The notes beneath the pieces are model-generated. The model saw nothing but the letters and a program-made list of their open reading frames with translations, searched no databases and had not been told where the DNA came from. From Pseudonocardia hydrocarbonoxydans (lineage in GTDB: Bacteria > Actinomycetota > Actinomycetes > Mycobacteriales > Pseudonocardiaceae), in assembly GCF_006539565.1 (NCBI RefSeq), contig NZ_BJNG01000015.1, positions 62,001 to 126,000 of the forward strand: a DNA stretch of 64,000 nt, written 5' to 3'. The stretch's first letter is position 1. Each line of letters opens with the position of its first letter. A program made the translations under genes and the position numbers. Below are positions 1 to 8,649 of this stretch, one piece after another.

Positions 1-1001
1 ATCACCAGGGTCAGCCCGGCCAGCGCGGAGAGCAGCCCGCGCCGCCCAGCCCCGGCCGGGGCGAGGCGGGCCCCCGCCACGATGACGCCCAGCGCGAGCA
101 CGGTGACCGCGAGCAGCTGCCAGAAGCCGCTGCGCGCGTACTCGGCGTAGGTGAGGCCGGTGGTGGCGAGCACGTGGTCGTCCGAGCCGAACAGCGTGCG
201 GAACTGCACCGCGACGAACGCCGCGAACAGCGCCACCAGGAGCCCGACCGGCAGCGCCCACTCCACGGGCCGCAGCCGCGACGGCGGCACCGGGCGCGGC
301 GCCGGCGCCTCCGGCGGGGCGGCGAGCAGGAAGCAGGCGCCGACGGTGCCCGCGGCGCCGAGCGCGAACAGCCACACCGCACGCCCGAACCCGCCGCCGT
401 CCCAGGCCGGCACCAGCCCGTCGACGAGCCCGGCGAACGCGGCGTCGGCCGAGGTCAGCAGCGCCCCGAACACCGCGACCAGCCCGAGCCCCACCACCGC
501 CGCCACCGCCAGCCGCAGGGTCCCCCGCGTCCGCACCCCGACCAGGCCGCGCGCGACCCACGGCAGGCCGCGGAGTGCGGCCACCGGGAGCGCGAGCGCC
601 CCCGTGACGATCCCCCGGAACGACCGGCCCGCGACGGCCAGCGAGCCCGCCGCGCACGCCCCCAGCAGGCACAGCGTCACCAGCCACTCGGCGTCGCGCA
701 GCGCGGCCACCGCGGCGAGCGCGACGGCGAGGGTGCCCCACGCGGCGTCGACCGGGTGCGGGACGCGGCGCTGCACGGCGAGGGTGACGGCGGCCAGCAG
801 CAGCGCCACCAGCGGCCAGCCGAGGCCGGGCGGGCCCTGCGGGACGGCGACCGCGGCCCCCGCCCCGGCGACGGCGGCCGCGGCGAGCACCGTCCGCGAC
901 GCCGGTGGGGGAGGGCCCGGCCAGTGCGCGGGGAACAGCGGGGGCGGCGGCGGGACGAGCGGGGCGGCGGATCGCTTCCGCAGGTCGACCGGCGCGTTCA
1001 C
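1..1001 (-). CDS. DUF4173/DUF4153-like multi-pass membrane protein (C-terminus outside window)
   Basis: The GTG start at 1001 overlaps the stop of the histidine kinase gene by 4 nt (GTGA), so the two are probably co-transcribed. About 333 codons are visible and the frame is open to the left edge. A proline-rich N-terminus (VPPPPPLFP) is followed by many Ala/Leu/Val-rich membrane segments. The stretch TYAEYARSGFWQLLAV near the visible end is typical of the DUF4173 family of integral membrane proteins of unknown function. Its position after a sensor kinase suggests it could be part of, or a target of, that signalling system (inference). Confidence 0.75.
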   Translation of the reverse strand, partial: MNAPVDLRKRSAAPLVPPPPPLFPAHWPGPPPPASRTVLAAAAVAGAGAAVAVPQGPPGLGWPLVALLLAAVTLAVQRRVPHPVDAAWGTLAVALAAVAALRDAEWLVTLCLLGACAAGSLAVAGRSFRGIVTGALALPVAALRGLPWVARGLVGVRTRGTLRLAVAAVVGLGLVAVFGALLTSADAAFAGLVDGLVPAWDGGGFGRAVWLFALGAAGTVGACFLLAAPPEAPAPRPVPPSRLRPVEWALPVGLLVALFAAFVAVQFRTLFGSDDHVLATTGLTYAEYARSGFWQLLAVTVLALGVIVAGARLAPAGAGRRGLLSALAGLTLV

Positions 1002-2038
1002 GAGCCCTCCCCGACCGCGCGCGGGGCCGCGGCGACGGCGTGCGGGCCGGGCAGCGTCACCCGGATGCGGCAGCCGGGCGCGGGGCCCGACGCGGGGGGC
1101 CCGACCACCGCGATCGTGCCGCCGTGCAGGTCGACGGCCCAGCGGGCGATGGCCAGCCCCAGCCCCGTCCCGCGCCCGACGGCCCGCTCGCCGCGGGTGA
1201 AGCGGCCGAACACCCGCTCCCGGTCCTCGGGAGCGATCCCCGGGCCCTCGTCGCGCACCTCGATCACGATGTCTCCTCCGTCGCGTCGTCCGCTGACGTG
1301 CACCTCGCTGCCGGGTGGCCCGTGCCGCGCGGCGTTGTCGAGCAGGTTGACCAGCACCTGATGCAGCCGTCCCGGGTCGGCGTGTACGAGGGTCCTCCCG
1401 CGGACGTCCGTGCGGAAGGCGATCCCGCGACCGGCCAGCGCCGCGGTCACCTCGGCCTCGGCGACCGCGCCGGCCAGCAGCGGGGCCAGCTCGGTGTCGC
1501 GGGCCTGGAGGACGTACGTGCCGGCGTCGATCCGGGACAGGTCCAGCAGCTCGGTGACCAGCCGGCCCAGCCGCCGGGTCTGGGTCAGGGCGGTGTCCAG
1601 GGCCGCGGGCTCCGCGACCCCGTCGACGGCGTTCTCCAGCACGGCCTGCAGCGCCGCGATCGGCGTGCGCAGCTCGTGGGAGACGTTGGCGATCAGCTCG
1701 CGGCGCCGCCGGTCGGCGGCCTCGAGGTCGGTGGCCATCCGGTTGAACGCCGCGGCCAGCTCCCCGACCTCGTCGCGGGAGGTGGCGCGGACGCGGCGGG
1801 TGTAGTCGCCCGAGGCCATCGCGCGCGCCGCCTCGATCATCTCCCGGACCGGGCGCGTCATCCCGTTGCCCAGGACCTGCGCGGTGAGCAGCACGAGCGC
1901 GACCGTCACCAGCGTCGAGGAGACCGGGGGCTGCCAGCGGAACTCGAACCACAGGTAGGTCAGCCCCACGCCGCCGGAGGCCAGCAGCAGGATGCTGATC
2001 TTCAGCTTGATCGACCGGACCCGGTCGAGCGGACGCAT
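998..2038 (-). CDS. HAMP-domain sensor histidine kinase
   Basis: 346 aa. Two membrane segments (about residues 12-30 and 38-56) are followed by a HAMP linker (about 58-110), a HisKA helix with the phospho-acceptor in SHELRTP (His121), and a HATPase domain with an N box (NLLDNAARHG), a G1 box (DEGPGIAPED) and a G2 box (GTGLGLAIA). There is almost no extracellular sensor loop, so it probably senses within or through the membrane. The ATG shares one base with the stop of the upstream response regulator (TGATG). That regulator is frameshifted, which would leave this kinase without its cognate partner unless the shift is a sequence error. Confidence 0.92.
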   Translation of the reverse strand: MRPLDRVRSIKLKISILLLASGGVGLTYLWFEFRWQPPVSSTLVTVALVLLTAQVLGNGMTRPVREMIEAARAMASGDYTRRVRATSRDEVGELAAAFNRMATDLEAADRRRRELIANVSHELRTPIAALQAVLENAVDGVAEPAALDTALTQTRRLGRLVTELLDLSRIDAGTYVLQARDTELAPLLAGAVAEAEVTAALAGRGIAFRTDVRGRTLVHADPGRLHQVLVNLLDNAARHGPPGSEVHVSGRRDGGDIVIEVRDEGPGIAPEDRERVFGRFTRGERAVGRGTGLGLAIARWAVDLHGGTIAVVGPPASGPAPGCRIRVTLPGPHAVAAAPRAVGEGS

Positions 2039-2729
2039 CACGACGTCACCTCGCAGGCGTAGCCGACGCCGTGGACGGTGCGGATGAGGTCGGCACCCAG
2101 CTTGCGGCGCAGGGCCTTGACGTGGGAGTCGACGGTCCGCGCGCCCGTGCCGTCCGACCAGCCCCACACGCTCGCCAGCAGCGCCTCGCGGGTCACCACG
2201 GTGCGCGGCCGCCCGGCCAGGTGGACGAGGACGTCGAACTCGAGCGGGTGAGGTGGGCGGGCGTCCCGGCGCGGGAGACGCGGCGCTGCGCGGTGTCGAT
2301 CTCCAGGTCGCCCAGCACGATGCGGGTCTCCGCGCGCTCCTGCGCCCGGTCGACCCGGCGCAGCAGGGCGTGCACCCTGGCGGCCAGCTCCCGGATGGAG
2401 AACGGCTTGGTCAGGTAGTCGTCGGCGCCGACGGCCAGTCCCACCAGCAGGTCGGTCTCGGCGTCGCGCGCGGTGAGCATCAGGACCGGGATCGGGCGGC
2501 GCCGGAACGAGGGGTGGGCGTGGATCCGGCGGCACACCTCCAGCCCGTCGAACCCGGGCAGCATGACGTCGAGGACGACCAGGTCCGGCTCCACCGCCTC
2601 CACCGCGGCCATCGCCGACGGCCCGTCGTGCGCCACCTCGACCGCGTACCCCTCCGACCGCAGCCGGGCGGCGACCGACGCGGCGATCGTCGGCTCGTCG
2701 TCGACGACCAGCACCCTGCGTCCACCCAT
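2038..2729 (-). pseudogene. OmpR/PhoB-family response regulator, frameshifted
   Basis: The ATG at 2729 opens a receiver domain (VLVVDDEP, phospho-acceptor Asp54 in LVVLDVMLPG, conserved Lys in LTKPFS) that runs into the winged-helix effector domain as far as TPAHLT. The frame then turns to nonsense. The rest of the effector domain (PLEFDVLVHLAGR, then VDSHVKALRRKLG and VHGVGYACEV) continues in the neighbouring frame to the stop at 2038. Restoring one G to the GGG run at 2246-2248 (a C on the coding strand) would recreate the family-standard LTPLEFDVL. This is either a recent inactivating deletion or an assembly error in a homopolymer. Both halves are otherwise well conserved, so the event is recent. 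Confidence 0.85.
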
Positions 2730-2856
2730 GGCGGGAAACGTAGCGACGATCCGTGGAGGGGTCCCGGAGCCGATGTGGAGATCCCGTGGAGACGTGTTGA
2801 CCGGGCGGCCAGTCAGGCGTAGAACGGAGGCATCCTCACGAGGGAAGGTGATCGCG

Positions 2857-3219
2857 ATGACCCCGAGGTCATGGCAGCGGTGGCAGGACTGGGCGGCGCT
2901 GGTGATCGGCGTGCTCACGGCGCTGACGCCGATCGTGGTGGCGACGAGCACCGCCGCGCTGTGGACGCTGGTCGTGTTCGGCGTGCTGGTCGCCGCCGCG
3001 GCGCTGTGGTCGCTGGCGCAACCGGGCTCGGCCGTCAGCGAGTACGTGCACGTGGTGCTGGGCGTGCTGCTGTTCATCTCGCCCTGGGTGTTCGCCTACA
3101 CGGCGTTCACCGGTGCGGCGTGGACGTCCTGGGTGGCCGGCGTGCTGGTCGTCGGCGCGGGGCTCGCCGCCCTGCCCGCCGCCAACGCGGAGCACCGCGG
3201 GCTGGCCGGGCAGCACTGA
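2857..3219 (+). CDS. SPW repeat membrane protein
   Basis: 120 aa, with AGGGAAGG 8 nt upstream of the ATG at 2857. Four hydrophobic segments are visible, with the hallmark Ser-Pro-Trp inside LLFISPWVFAY and a related segment near the N-terminus (WQDWAALVIGVLTALTP). SPW proteins are small integral membrane proteins of unknown function, common in actinobacteria and proteobacteria. It is divergent from the broken response regulator and may have been its target (inference). Confidence 0.85.
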   Translation: MTPRSWQRWQDWAALVIGVLTALTPIVVATSTAALWTLVVFGVLVAAAALWSLAQPGSAVSEYVHVVLGVLLFISPWVFAYTAFTGAAWTSWVAGVLVVGAGLAALPAANAEHRGLAGQH

Positions 3220-3283
3220 TCCCGATCCCGGTACGGCCGTGGCGGAGGTGCGCCGCGGCCGTGCCGGGCGTCAGGATGGGCGC

Positions 3284-3886
3284 GTGACGGAGGAGGCAGG
3301 GGCCCGCGAGCGGATACTGGCCGCGGCCGAGGAGCTGTTCGCCCGCGACGGGTTCGACGCCACACCCACCTCCCGCATCGCGGAGCGGGCCGGGGTCCCG
3401 AAGGGGCTCGTGCACTACTACTTCCGCCGCAAGCCCGACCTGCTCGCCGCGCTCGTCGAGCACCTGCCCGCCGACACCGTCGACCCGGCGCAGGTGGTGG
3501 TGGTCGGCGACGTCGCGGCGAGCCTGCACCGCCTCGTCGACGCCCTGGACCGGGCGCTGGACGCCTCTGCCGTGCTCTCGCACCTGCTCTGGCGCGAGGC
3601 CGACACGCACCCGGCGGTGCTCGCCGAGCTGGAGGTGCGCTTCGACCGGCTGGTCGCGCTGATCGGGGACGTCGTCGCCGCGGCCCGTCCCGCCGGAGCC
3701 CCGCCCGCCGACGTCGACAGCGCCGCGCGGCTGCTCGCCTCGGCCGTCAGCCACCGGCACGCCGTCGCCCGGCACGCCGACGACGGGCAGGAGACCATGC
3801 ACCGCGAGCTGCGGTTCCTCGCGGCCGCGCTGGCCGCCGGGGCGGGCGCCCGGCCTGGCCCCCGGCCCGCAGCCGGGGCAGGATGA
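3284..3886 (+). CDS. TetR/AcrR-family transcriptional regulator
   Basis: 200 aa from the GTG at 3284, which lies 6 nt after CAGGAT, so the mRNA may be leaderless. The N-terminal helix-turn-helix is clear (ERILAAAEELFARDGFDATPTSRIAERAGVPKGLVHYYFRRK). The C-terminal ligand-binding half is helical and not assignable. The ligand is unknown. It ends 4 nt before the VWA gene, which it may regulate or accompany. Confidence 0.9.
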   Translation: MTEEAGARERILAAAEELFARDGFDATPTSRIAERAGVPKGLVHYYFRRKPDLLAALVEHLPADTVDPAQVVVVGDVAASLHRLVDALDRALDASAVLSHLLWREADTHPAVLAELEVRFDRLVALIGDVVAAARPAGAPPADVDSAARLLASAVSHRHAVARHADDGQETMHRELRFLAAALAAGAGARPGPRPAAGAG

Positions 3887-3890
3887 CGGG

Positions 3891-5324
3891 ATGGACACCG
3901 CGGTGCGCGTGGCGCACGACCACGGCCTGCCCGGCCACCTGGTCGACTTCGTGGCCGCGCTGCGCCGGCACGGCGTGTCCGTCGGGCCGGGGGAGACCGT
4001 CGACGCCGCGCGCGTGCTCGGCGCGCTCGACCTGATGTACCGCGAGCACCTGCGCGAGGGGCTCGCCGCCGCGCTGCTGCGCCGCTCGGGGCAGCGCCAG
4101 GCGTTCGACACGCTGTTCGAGCTGTACTTCCCGGCCGCGCTGGGCGCGGGCACCGGGGAGGTGGAGGTGCCGCGCGTCGACGACAGCGAGGACGGCCCGG
4201 TCGACGTCGACGCGCTGCGCGACGTCCTGGCCGACCTGCTGCGCGACGGCGACACCGACGCGCTCGCCGAGCTCGCGCGCGCCGTCGTCGACGCGCTGGG
4301 CAACTCCGGCGCCCGGGGTCAGGGCATCCGGGGCGCGGGCGGGCAGCCCAGCTGGTCGGCCTACCAGGCGCTGCGGATGCTCTCGCCGGAGACGCTGCTG
4401 GCCCGGATCCTCGACGAGCTGCGCGCCGGCGGCGACGTCGGCGGCGCCTTCGCCGACGAGGTGCTGCGCCGCGAGATCCGCGACCGCATCGCCGCGTTCC
4501 GGAAGATGATCACCGACGAGGTGCGCCGTCGCACGGCGGAGACGCGCGGGCGCGAGCAGGTGGCGCGCACGGCGGTGCCCAAGCAGGCCGAGCAGGTGGA
4601 GTTCCTCTCCGCCCACGCCGAGCAGCTCGCCGCGCTGCGCCGCACCGTGCACCCGCTGGCCCGGCGGCTGGCCTCGCGGCTCGCGGTCCGCCGCAGGCAC
4701 GCGCGGCGGGGCACCCTCGACATGCGCCGCACGCTGCGCCGCTCGATGTCCACCGGTGGCGTGCCGATGCGCCCGGCGTTCCGCACCCGCCGTCCCGGCC
4801 GCCCGGAGCTGGTGGTGCTCTGCGACGTCTCCGGGTCCGTCGCCGGGTTCAGCCACTTCACGTTGCTGCTGGTCCAGGCGCTGCGCGAGCAGTTCTCCAA
4901 GGTGCGGGTGTTCGCCTTCGTCGAGCGCGCCGACGAGGTCACGCACCTGTTCGAGCCCGGGGCGGAGCTGTCCGGGGTCATGGCGCGGGTCCTGCGCGAG
5001 GCCGAGCTCGTCGCCTTCGACGGCCACAGCGACTACGGCAGCTCGCTGGGCGGCTTCGCCGAGCACTGGGGCGAGGCGATCACCTCGAAGACGTCGCTGC
5101 TGATCCTCGGCGACGCCCGCACCAACTACCGCGACCCCAACCTCACCGTGCTGCGGCGGCTGGTCGGGGCCGCGCGGCACGCGCACTGGCTCAACCCCGA
5201 GCCGAGGCGCCAGTGGGGCAGCGGCGACTCCGCCGCGCTGCGCTACGCCGACGTCGTCCCCATGCACGAGTGCCGCACGGCGGCCCAGCTCGCCGCGGTC
5301 GTGGAGGCCCTGCTCCCGGTCTGA
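3891..5324 (+). CDS. VWA domain-containing CoxE-like protein
   Basis: 477 aa. The N-terminal half (FVAALRRHGVSVGPGETVDAARVL) is typical of CoxE-like VWA proteins. The C-terminal von Willebrand A domain carries a MIDAS motif DVSGSVAGFS near residue 315 and a second acidic loop (GDARTNYRDP). Family members usually work with a MoxR-type AAA+ ATPase in metal insertion or maturation of a partner enzyme. No MoxR gene is visible nearby, so the partner must be elsewhere. The ATG at 3891 lies 6 nt after CAGGAT. Confidence 0.88.
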   Translation: MDTAVRVAHDHGLPGHLVDFVAALRRHGVSVGPGETVDAARVLGALDLMYREHLREGLAAALLRRSGQRQAFDTLFELYFPAALGAGTGEVEVPRVDDSEDGPVDVDALRDVLADLLRDGDTDALAELARAVVDALGNSGARGQGIRGAGGQPSWSAYQALRMLSPETLLARILDELRAGGDVGGAFADEVLRREIRDRIAAFRKMITDEVRRRTAETRGREQVARTAVPKQAEQVEFLSAHAEQLAALRRTVHPLARRLASRLAVRRRHARRGTLDMRRTLRRSMSTGGVPMRPAFRTRRPGRPELVVLCDVSGSVAGFSHFTLLLVQALREQFSKVRVFAFVERADEVTHLFEPGAELSGVMARVLREAELVAFDGHSDYGSSLGGFAEHWGEAITSKTSLLILGDARTNYRDPNLTVLRRLVGAARHAHWLNPEPRRQWGSGDSAALRYADVVPMHECRTAAQLAAVVEALLPV

Positions 5325-5371
5325 TGATCCGGATTTGACGGCCCGGACCCCGGTCGGCAGGGTCGCCCCCC

Positions 5372-6883
5372 ATGGGTATCCGGGCGACCTCGATCGCCGT
5401 GACCGCGCTCGTCGGGCTCACCGCGTCGGTGGTGGCGATCGTCGCGTCCGAGCCGGGCTGCGACGCCGCCGCGCCCGCCGACGCCGCGGCCCTCGTCGGG
5501 TGCGTCACCGTCGAGGACGTGCGCGCGCACCAGCGGGCACTGCAGGACGTCGCCGACGCCCACGGCGGCACCCGCGCGTCCGGCACGCCCGGCTACGACG
5601 CCTCGGTCGCCTACGTCGCCGAGCAGGCCCGCGCGGCCGGGCTCACCGTCACCACGCAGGACTTCGAGTTCCCGTTCTTCGAGGTGCGCGGCGAGTCGCT
5701 GGCCCGCGACGGGCAGGAGTACGTACCCGGCACCGACTTCGCGACGATGGCCTTCTCCGGCAGTGGCGACGCGAGCGGCACCGCGGTGCCCGTCGATCTC
5801 CAGCTGCCGCCCGCGGGGTCGTCCACCAGCGGCTGCGAGCCCGAGGACTTCGACGACTTCCCCGACGGCGCGGTGGCCCTGCTGCAGCGCGGCACCTGCC
5901 CGTTCGGGGTCAAGGCGGCCAACGCGGCGGACGCGGGCGCGAGCGGGGCGGTGATCGTCAACGCCGGGGACACGCCGGAGACCACCGGCGTGCTGCAGGG
6001 CACCCTCGGTGCGCCCGCCGCGATCCCGGTCGTCGGCGCCGCGTCCGCACTCGCCGACGAGCTGGACGGCGCCGAGGTGACGCTGTCGACCGACACCGTC
6101 AGCGAGACCCGCTCGTCGACCACCGTGTTCGCCGAGACCACCGGCGGCTCGGGCGAGGGCGTGCTGATGGTCGGCGCCCACCTGGACTCGGTGCCCGAGG
6201 GCCCCGGCATCAACGACAACGGCAGCGGCACCGGCGCGGTCCTCGCCGTCGCGCAGCGGATGGCCGCCGCGTCGACGGAGCGGACGGTGCGGTTCGCCTG
6301 GTGGGGCGCGGAGGAGCTGGGGCTGCTCGGCGCCGCCGACTACGTCGCGACCCTGCCCGCCGCGGAGGCGCGACGCATCGAGGCCTACCTCAACTTCGAC
6401 ATGGTCGGCTCGCCCAACCCGGTGCGCTTCGTCTACGACGGCGACGACTCCGACGCCGTCGGCGCCCCGGCGGGCCCGGACGGCTCCGCCGCGATCGAGG
6501 ACGTCTTCGAGGCCTTCTACGCCGCCCGCGGGCTGGCCTACGAGGGCACCGACTTCGACGGCCGCTCCGACTACGGACCGTTCATCGAGGCCGGCATCCC
6601 GGCCGGTGGCCTGTTCACCGGGGCGGAGGACGTCAAGTCGCCGGAGCAGGCGCGGACCTTCGGCGGGGAGGCCGGCAGCGCCTACGACCCCTGCTACCAC
6701 GCGGCCTGCGACACCTACGACAACGTCGACGTCGGCGTGCTCGACGAGAACACCGACGCCGTCGCCCACGCCACCTTCACGCTGGCGAGCGGCCCGCTGG
6801 TCGCCACCGGCGGCCCCGCGGGCCCGCCCGGTTCCGGCGACGGCGGGCTCGCCCCGCACGACCACGGTCCCGCCCGCTCCTGA
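5372..6883 (+). CDS. Secreted M28-family zinc aminopeptidase with PA domain
   Basis: 503 aa. A hydrophobic N-terminal segment (about residues 8-30) looks like a signal peptide. A protease-associated domain follows (VALLQRGTCPFGVKAANAAD). The M28 catalytic domain shows metal ligands and catalytic residues in GAHLDSVPEGPGINDNGSG, the Glu pair in WWGAEELGLLGA, an Asp in FDMVGSPNP and a late Cys/His region (DPCYHAACD). The C-terminus is short, Gly/Pro/His-rich and without a sorting motif. It probably degrades extracellular peptides. The ATG lies 7 nt after CAGGGT. Confidence 0.9.
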   Translation: MGIRATSIAVTALVGLTASVVAIVASEPGCDAAAPADAAALVGCVTVEDVRAHQRALQDVADAHGGTRASGTPGYDASVAYVAEQARAAGLTVTTQDFEFPFFEVRGESLARDGQEYVPGTDFATMAFSGSGDASGTAVPVDLQLPPAGSSTSGCEPEDFDDFPDGAVALLQRGTCPFGVKAANAADAGASGAVIVNAGDTPETTGVLQGTLGAPAAIPVVGAASALADELDGAEVTLSTDTVSETRSSTTVFAETTGGSGEGVLMVGAHLDSVPEGPGINDNGSGTGAVLAVAQRMAAASTERTVRFAWWGAEELGLLGAADYVATLPAAEARRIEAYLNFDMVGSPNPVRFVYDGDDSDAVGAPAGPDGSAAIEDVFEAFYAARGLAYEGTDFDGRSDYGPFIEAGIPAGGLFTGAEDVKSPEQARTFGGEAGSAYDPCYHAACDTYDNVDVGVLDENTDAVAHATFTLASGPLVATGGPAGPPGSGDGGLAPHDHGPARS

Positions 6884-6899
6884 ACCCGCTGCGCGGGGC

Positions 6900-7358
6900 T
6901 CAGTACCGGACGTCGAGCTCGACGAGGAACCCCGCACCGGCGGGGTCGTCGGTCGAGGACCGCACCGGGACCGGTTCCGTGCCGCGGCGCACGACCCGGA
7001 TCGTGCGCACCCACCCCGGCGTCGACGGGCCGGTCGCGCCGAACCCGCCGTGCCGGTCCTCGGCGAGCAGGCCGACCGGGTGCCGGGCCGCGGCGGGGTC
7101 GGCGCCGGGCAGCAGGACGGACAGGTCGCCCTCCCCGGCGACGACGACCTCCCCGCCGTCGCCCGCCGGCACGGTGCCGCGGTCGGGCAGGTCCGCGGTC
7201 CAGCCGGGCAGGTGCGGACCGAGCAGCGGGGCGAGGAACGCCCGGTCGGCGGGGCCGAGGGTCCACGACACCCGGTCGCCGACGCCGAACGCCGCACCGC
7301 AGCAGGCGTACTGCCACTCGTCCACCCACACCGGGACGGTGAGCCGGTTCCGCGTCAC
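6900..7358 (-). CDS. DUF6578-like protein
   Basis: 152 aa from a GTG at 7358 that sits 7 nt after TACCCT. The N-terminus VPVWVDEWQYACCGAAFGVGDRVSW matches my recollection of DUF6578, an actinobacterial family with a Trp-Gln-Cys-Cys-Gly core and no known function. The protein is soluble and mostly beta-predicted. It is divergent from the AlkB-like gene; the SOS box at 7398-7411 lies between the two starts and could affect both. Confidence 0.7.
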   Translation of the reverse strand: MTRNRLTVPVWVDEWQYACCGAAFGVGDRVSWTLGPADRAFLAPLLGPHLPGWTADLPDRGTVPAGDGGEVVVAGEGDLSVLLPGADPAAARHPVGLLAEDRHGGFGATGPSTPGWVRTIRVVRRGTEPVPVRSSTDDPAGAGFLVELDVRY

Positions 7359-7397
7359 GGACGCGAGGGTAGGCGCAGCCCCCGGACAATTCGTGGT

Positions 7398-7411
7398 CGA
7401 ACCCATGTTCG
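7398..7411. promoter_or_regulatory. SOS box (LexA site) before the AlkB-like gene
   Basis: CGAAC-CCAT-GTTCG, extended by a further T/A pair, is a perfect match to the CGAACn4GTTCG box bound by LexA in mycobacteria and other Gram-positives. It lies about 9 nt upstream of TAGCGT (7420-7425), a probable -10, so bound LexA would block RNA polymerase. The downstream gene is a DNA-repair-type dioxygenase, which fits SOS control. Confidence 0.8.
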
Positions 7412-7432
7412 ATGTCGGGTAGCGTGGAGCGG

Positions 7433-8038
7433 GTGGATCTGGCCTGGCAGCCCTCGCTCCTCGACGGGCCCGTCGTCGAGGTCGACGCCGGGTTCCACGG
7501 CCTGCGCCGCCACGCGCTGTCCCGCGGGGCCTGGGTCGACCACGCGCCCGGCTGGTGCCACGGGGCCGACGCGCTGTTCGCCGAGCTGCTGTCCGGTACC
7601 CCGTGGGGGCCGCAGCGGCAGGTCCGGATGTACGACCGGGTGCTTCCCGAGCCGCGGCTGACGCACCGCTGGGCGGCCGCCGACGCCCCGGACCCGCTGC
7701 GCGCGATGGCCGGGCGGCTGGGGGAGCGCTACGGCGTCGCGTTCACCCAGATCGGGGTCAACCTCTACCGCGACGGCTCCGACGCCGTCGCCTGGCACGG
7801 CGACCGGGTGGCCCGCGAGATGCGCTGCGCGACCGTGGCGCTGGTGTCCCTCGGTGCGGTCCGGCCGTTCCGGCTGCGGCCCCACGGCGGCGGGGCGTCG
7901 GTCGGGTTCCTGCCCGGGCCGGGCGACCTGCTGGTCATGGGCGGCACCTGCCAGCGCACCTGGCAGCACGCCGTCCCGCGGTCCGCGGGTGCCGGCCCGC
8001 GGATCAGCATCCAGTTCCGGCACGCCCACCTGCGCTGA
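7433..8038 (+). CDS. AlkB-like 2-oxoglutarate/Fe(II)-dependent dioxygenase
   Basis: 201 aa from the GTG at 7433, which lies 7 nt after TAGCGT. An upstream in-frame ATG at 7412 overlaps the SOS box and is less likely. The jelly-roll core shows the Fe(II) ligands in WHGDRV (HxD) and WQHAVPR (His), and the 2-oxoglutarate-binding Arg in [22 protein letters not shown] is the AlkB signature. AlkB enzymes oxidatively remove alkyl groups from DNA or RNA bases. It ends 13 nt before nadD but has its own LexA-type operator. Confidence 0.9.
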   Translation: MDLAWQPSLLDGPVVEVDAGFHGLRRHALSRGAWVDHAPGWCHGADALFAELLSGTPWGPQRQVRMYDRVLPEPRLTHRWAAADAPDPLRAMAGRLGERYGVAFTQIGVNLYRDGSDAVAWHGDRVAREMRCATVALVSLGAVRPFRLRPHGGGASVGFLPGPGDLLVMGGTCQRTWQHAVPRSAGAGPRISIQFRHAHLR

Positions 8039-8051
8039 TTACCCTGCGACG

Positions 8052-8642
8052 GTGCAGCGGAAGATCGGTGTGATGGGCGGGACGTTCGACCCGATCCACC
8101 ACGGCCACCTGGTGGCCGCCAGCGAGGTCGCCGACCGGTTCGGCCTCGACGAGGTCGTCTTCGTGCCCACCGGCCAGCCGTGGCAGAAGGACGGGCGCCC
8201 GGTCAGCGCGCCGGAGGAGCGGTACCTGATGACGGTGGTCGCCACCGCGTCCAACCCGCGGTTCACCGTGAGCCGCGTCGACATCGACCGCGGCGGCCCC
8301 ACCTACACCAAGGACACGCTCACCGACCTGCACGCGGCGATGCCCGACGCGTCGCTGTTCTTCATCACCGGCGCGGACGCGCTCGGCGCGATCCTGTCCT
8401 GGCGCGACGTCGAGGACCTGTTCGCCCTCGCGCACTTCGTCGGCGTCACGCGCCCCGGCTACGCGCTGGAGGACGACCACCTGCCCGACGGTTCGGTGAG
8501 CCTCGTCGAGGTGCCCGCGATGGCCATCTCGTCGACCGACTGCCGGCGCCGCGTCGCGGAGGGGCACCCGGTCTGGTACCTGGTACCCGACGGTGTGGTG
8601 CAGTACATCGCGAAGCGCAGGCTCTACCGGGAGAAGGGGTGA
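8052..8642 (+). CDS. nadD: Nicotinate-nucleotide adenylyltransferase
   Basis: 196 aa. It joins nicotinate mononucleotide to AMP in NAD synthesis. The nucleotidyltransferase signature [11 protein letters not shown] and the C-terminal ISSTDCRRR motif are intact. The GTG at 8052 is 6 nt after TACCCT (8040-8045), so it may have its own leaderless promoter just after the AlkB stop. It opens the conserved block that continues with rsfS, gpgP, octT and degV. Confidence 0.96.
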   Translation: MQRKIGVMGGTFDPIHHGHLVAASEVADRFGLDEVVFVPTGQPWQKDGRPVSAPEERYLMTVVATASNPRFTVSRVDIDRGGPTYTKDTLTDLHAAMPDASLFFITGADALGAILSWRDVEDLFALAHFVGVTRPGYALEDDHLPDGSVSLVEVPAMAISSTDCRRRVAEGHPVWYLVPDGVVQYIAKRRLYREKG

Positions 8643-8649
8643 GACGCAG

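Noticed and set aside
7412-7432. ATG at 7412 as the AlkB start
   Set aside because: It overlaps the SOS box and lies upstream of the predicted -10; GTG 7433 gives the conserved protein with a consistent promoter.
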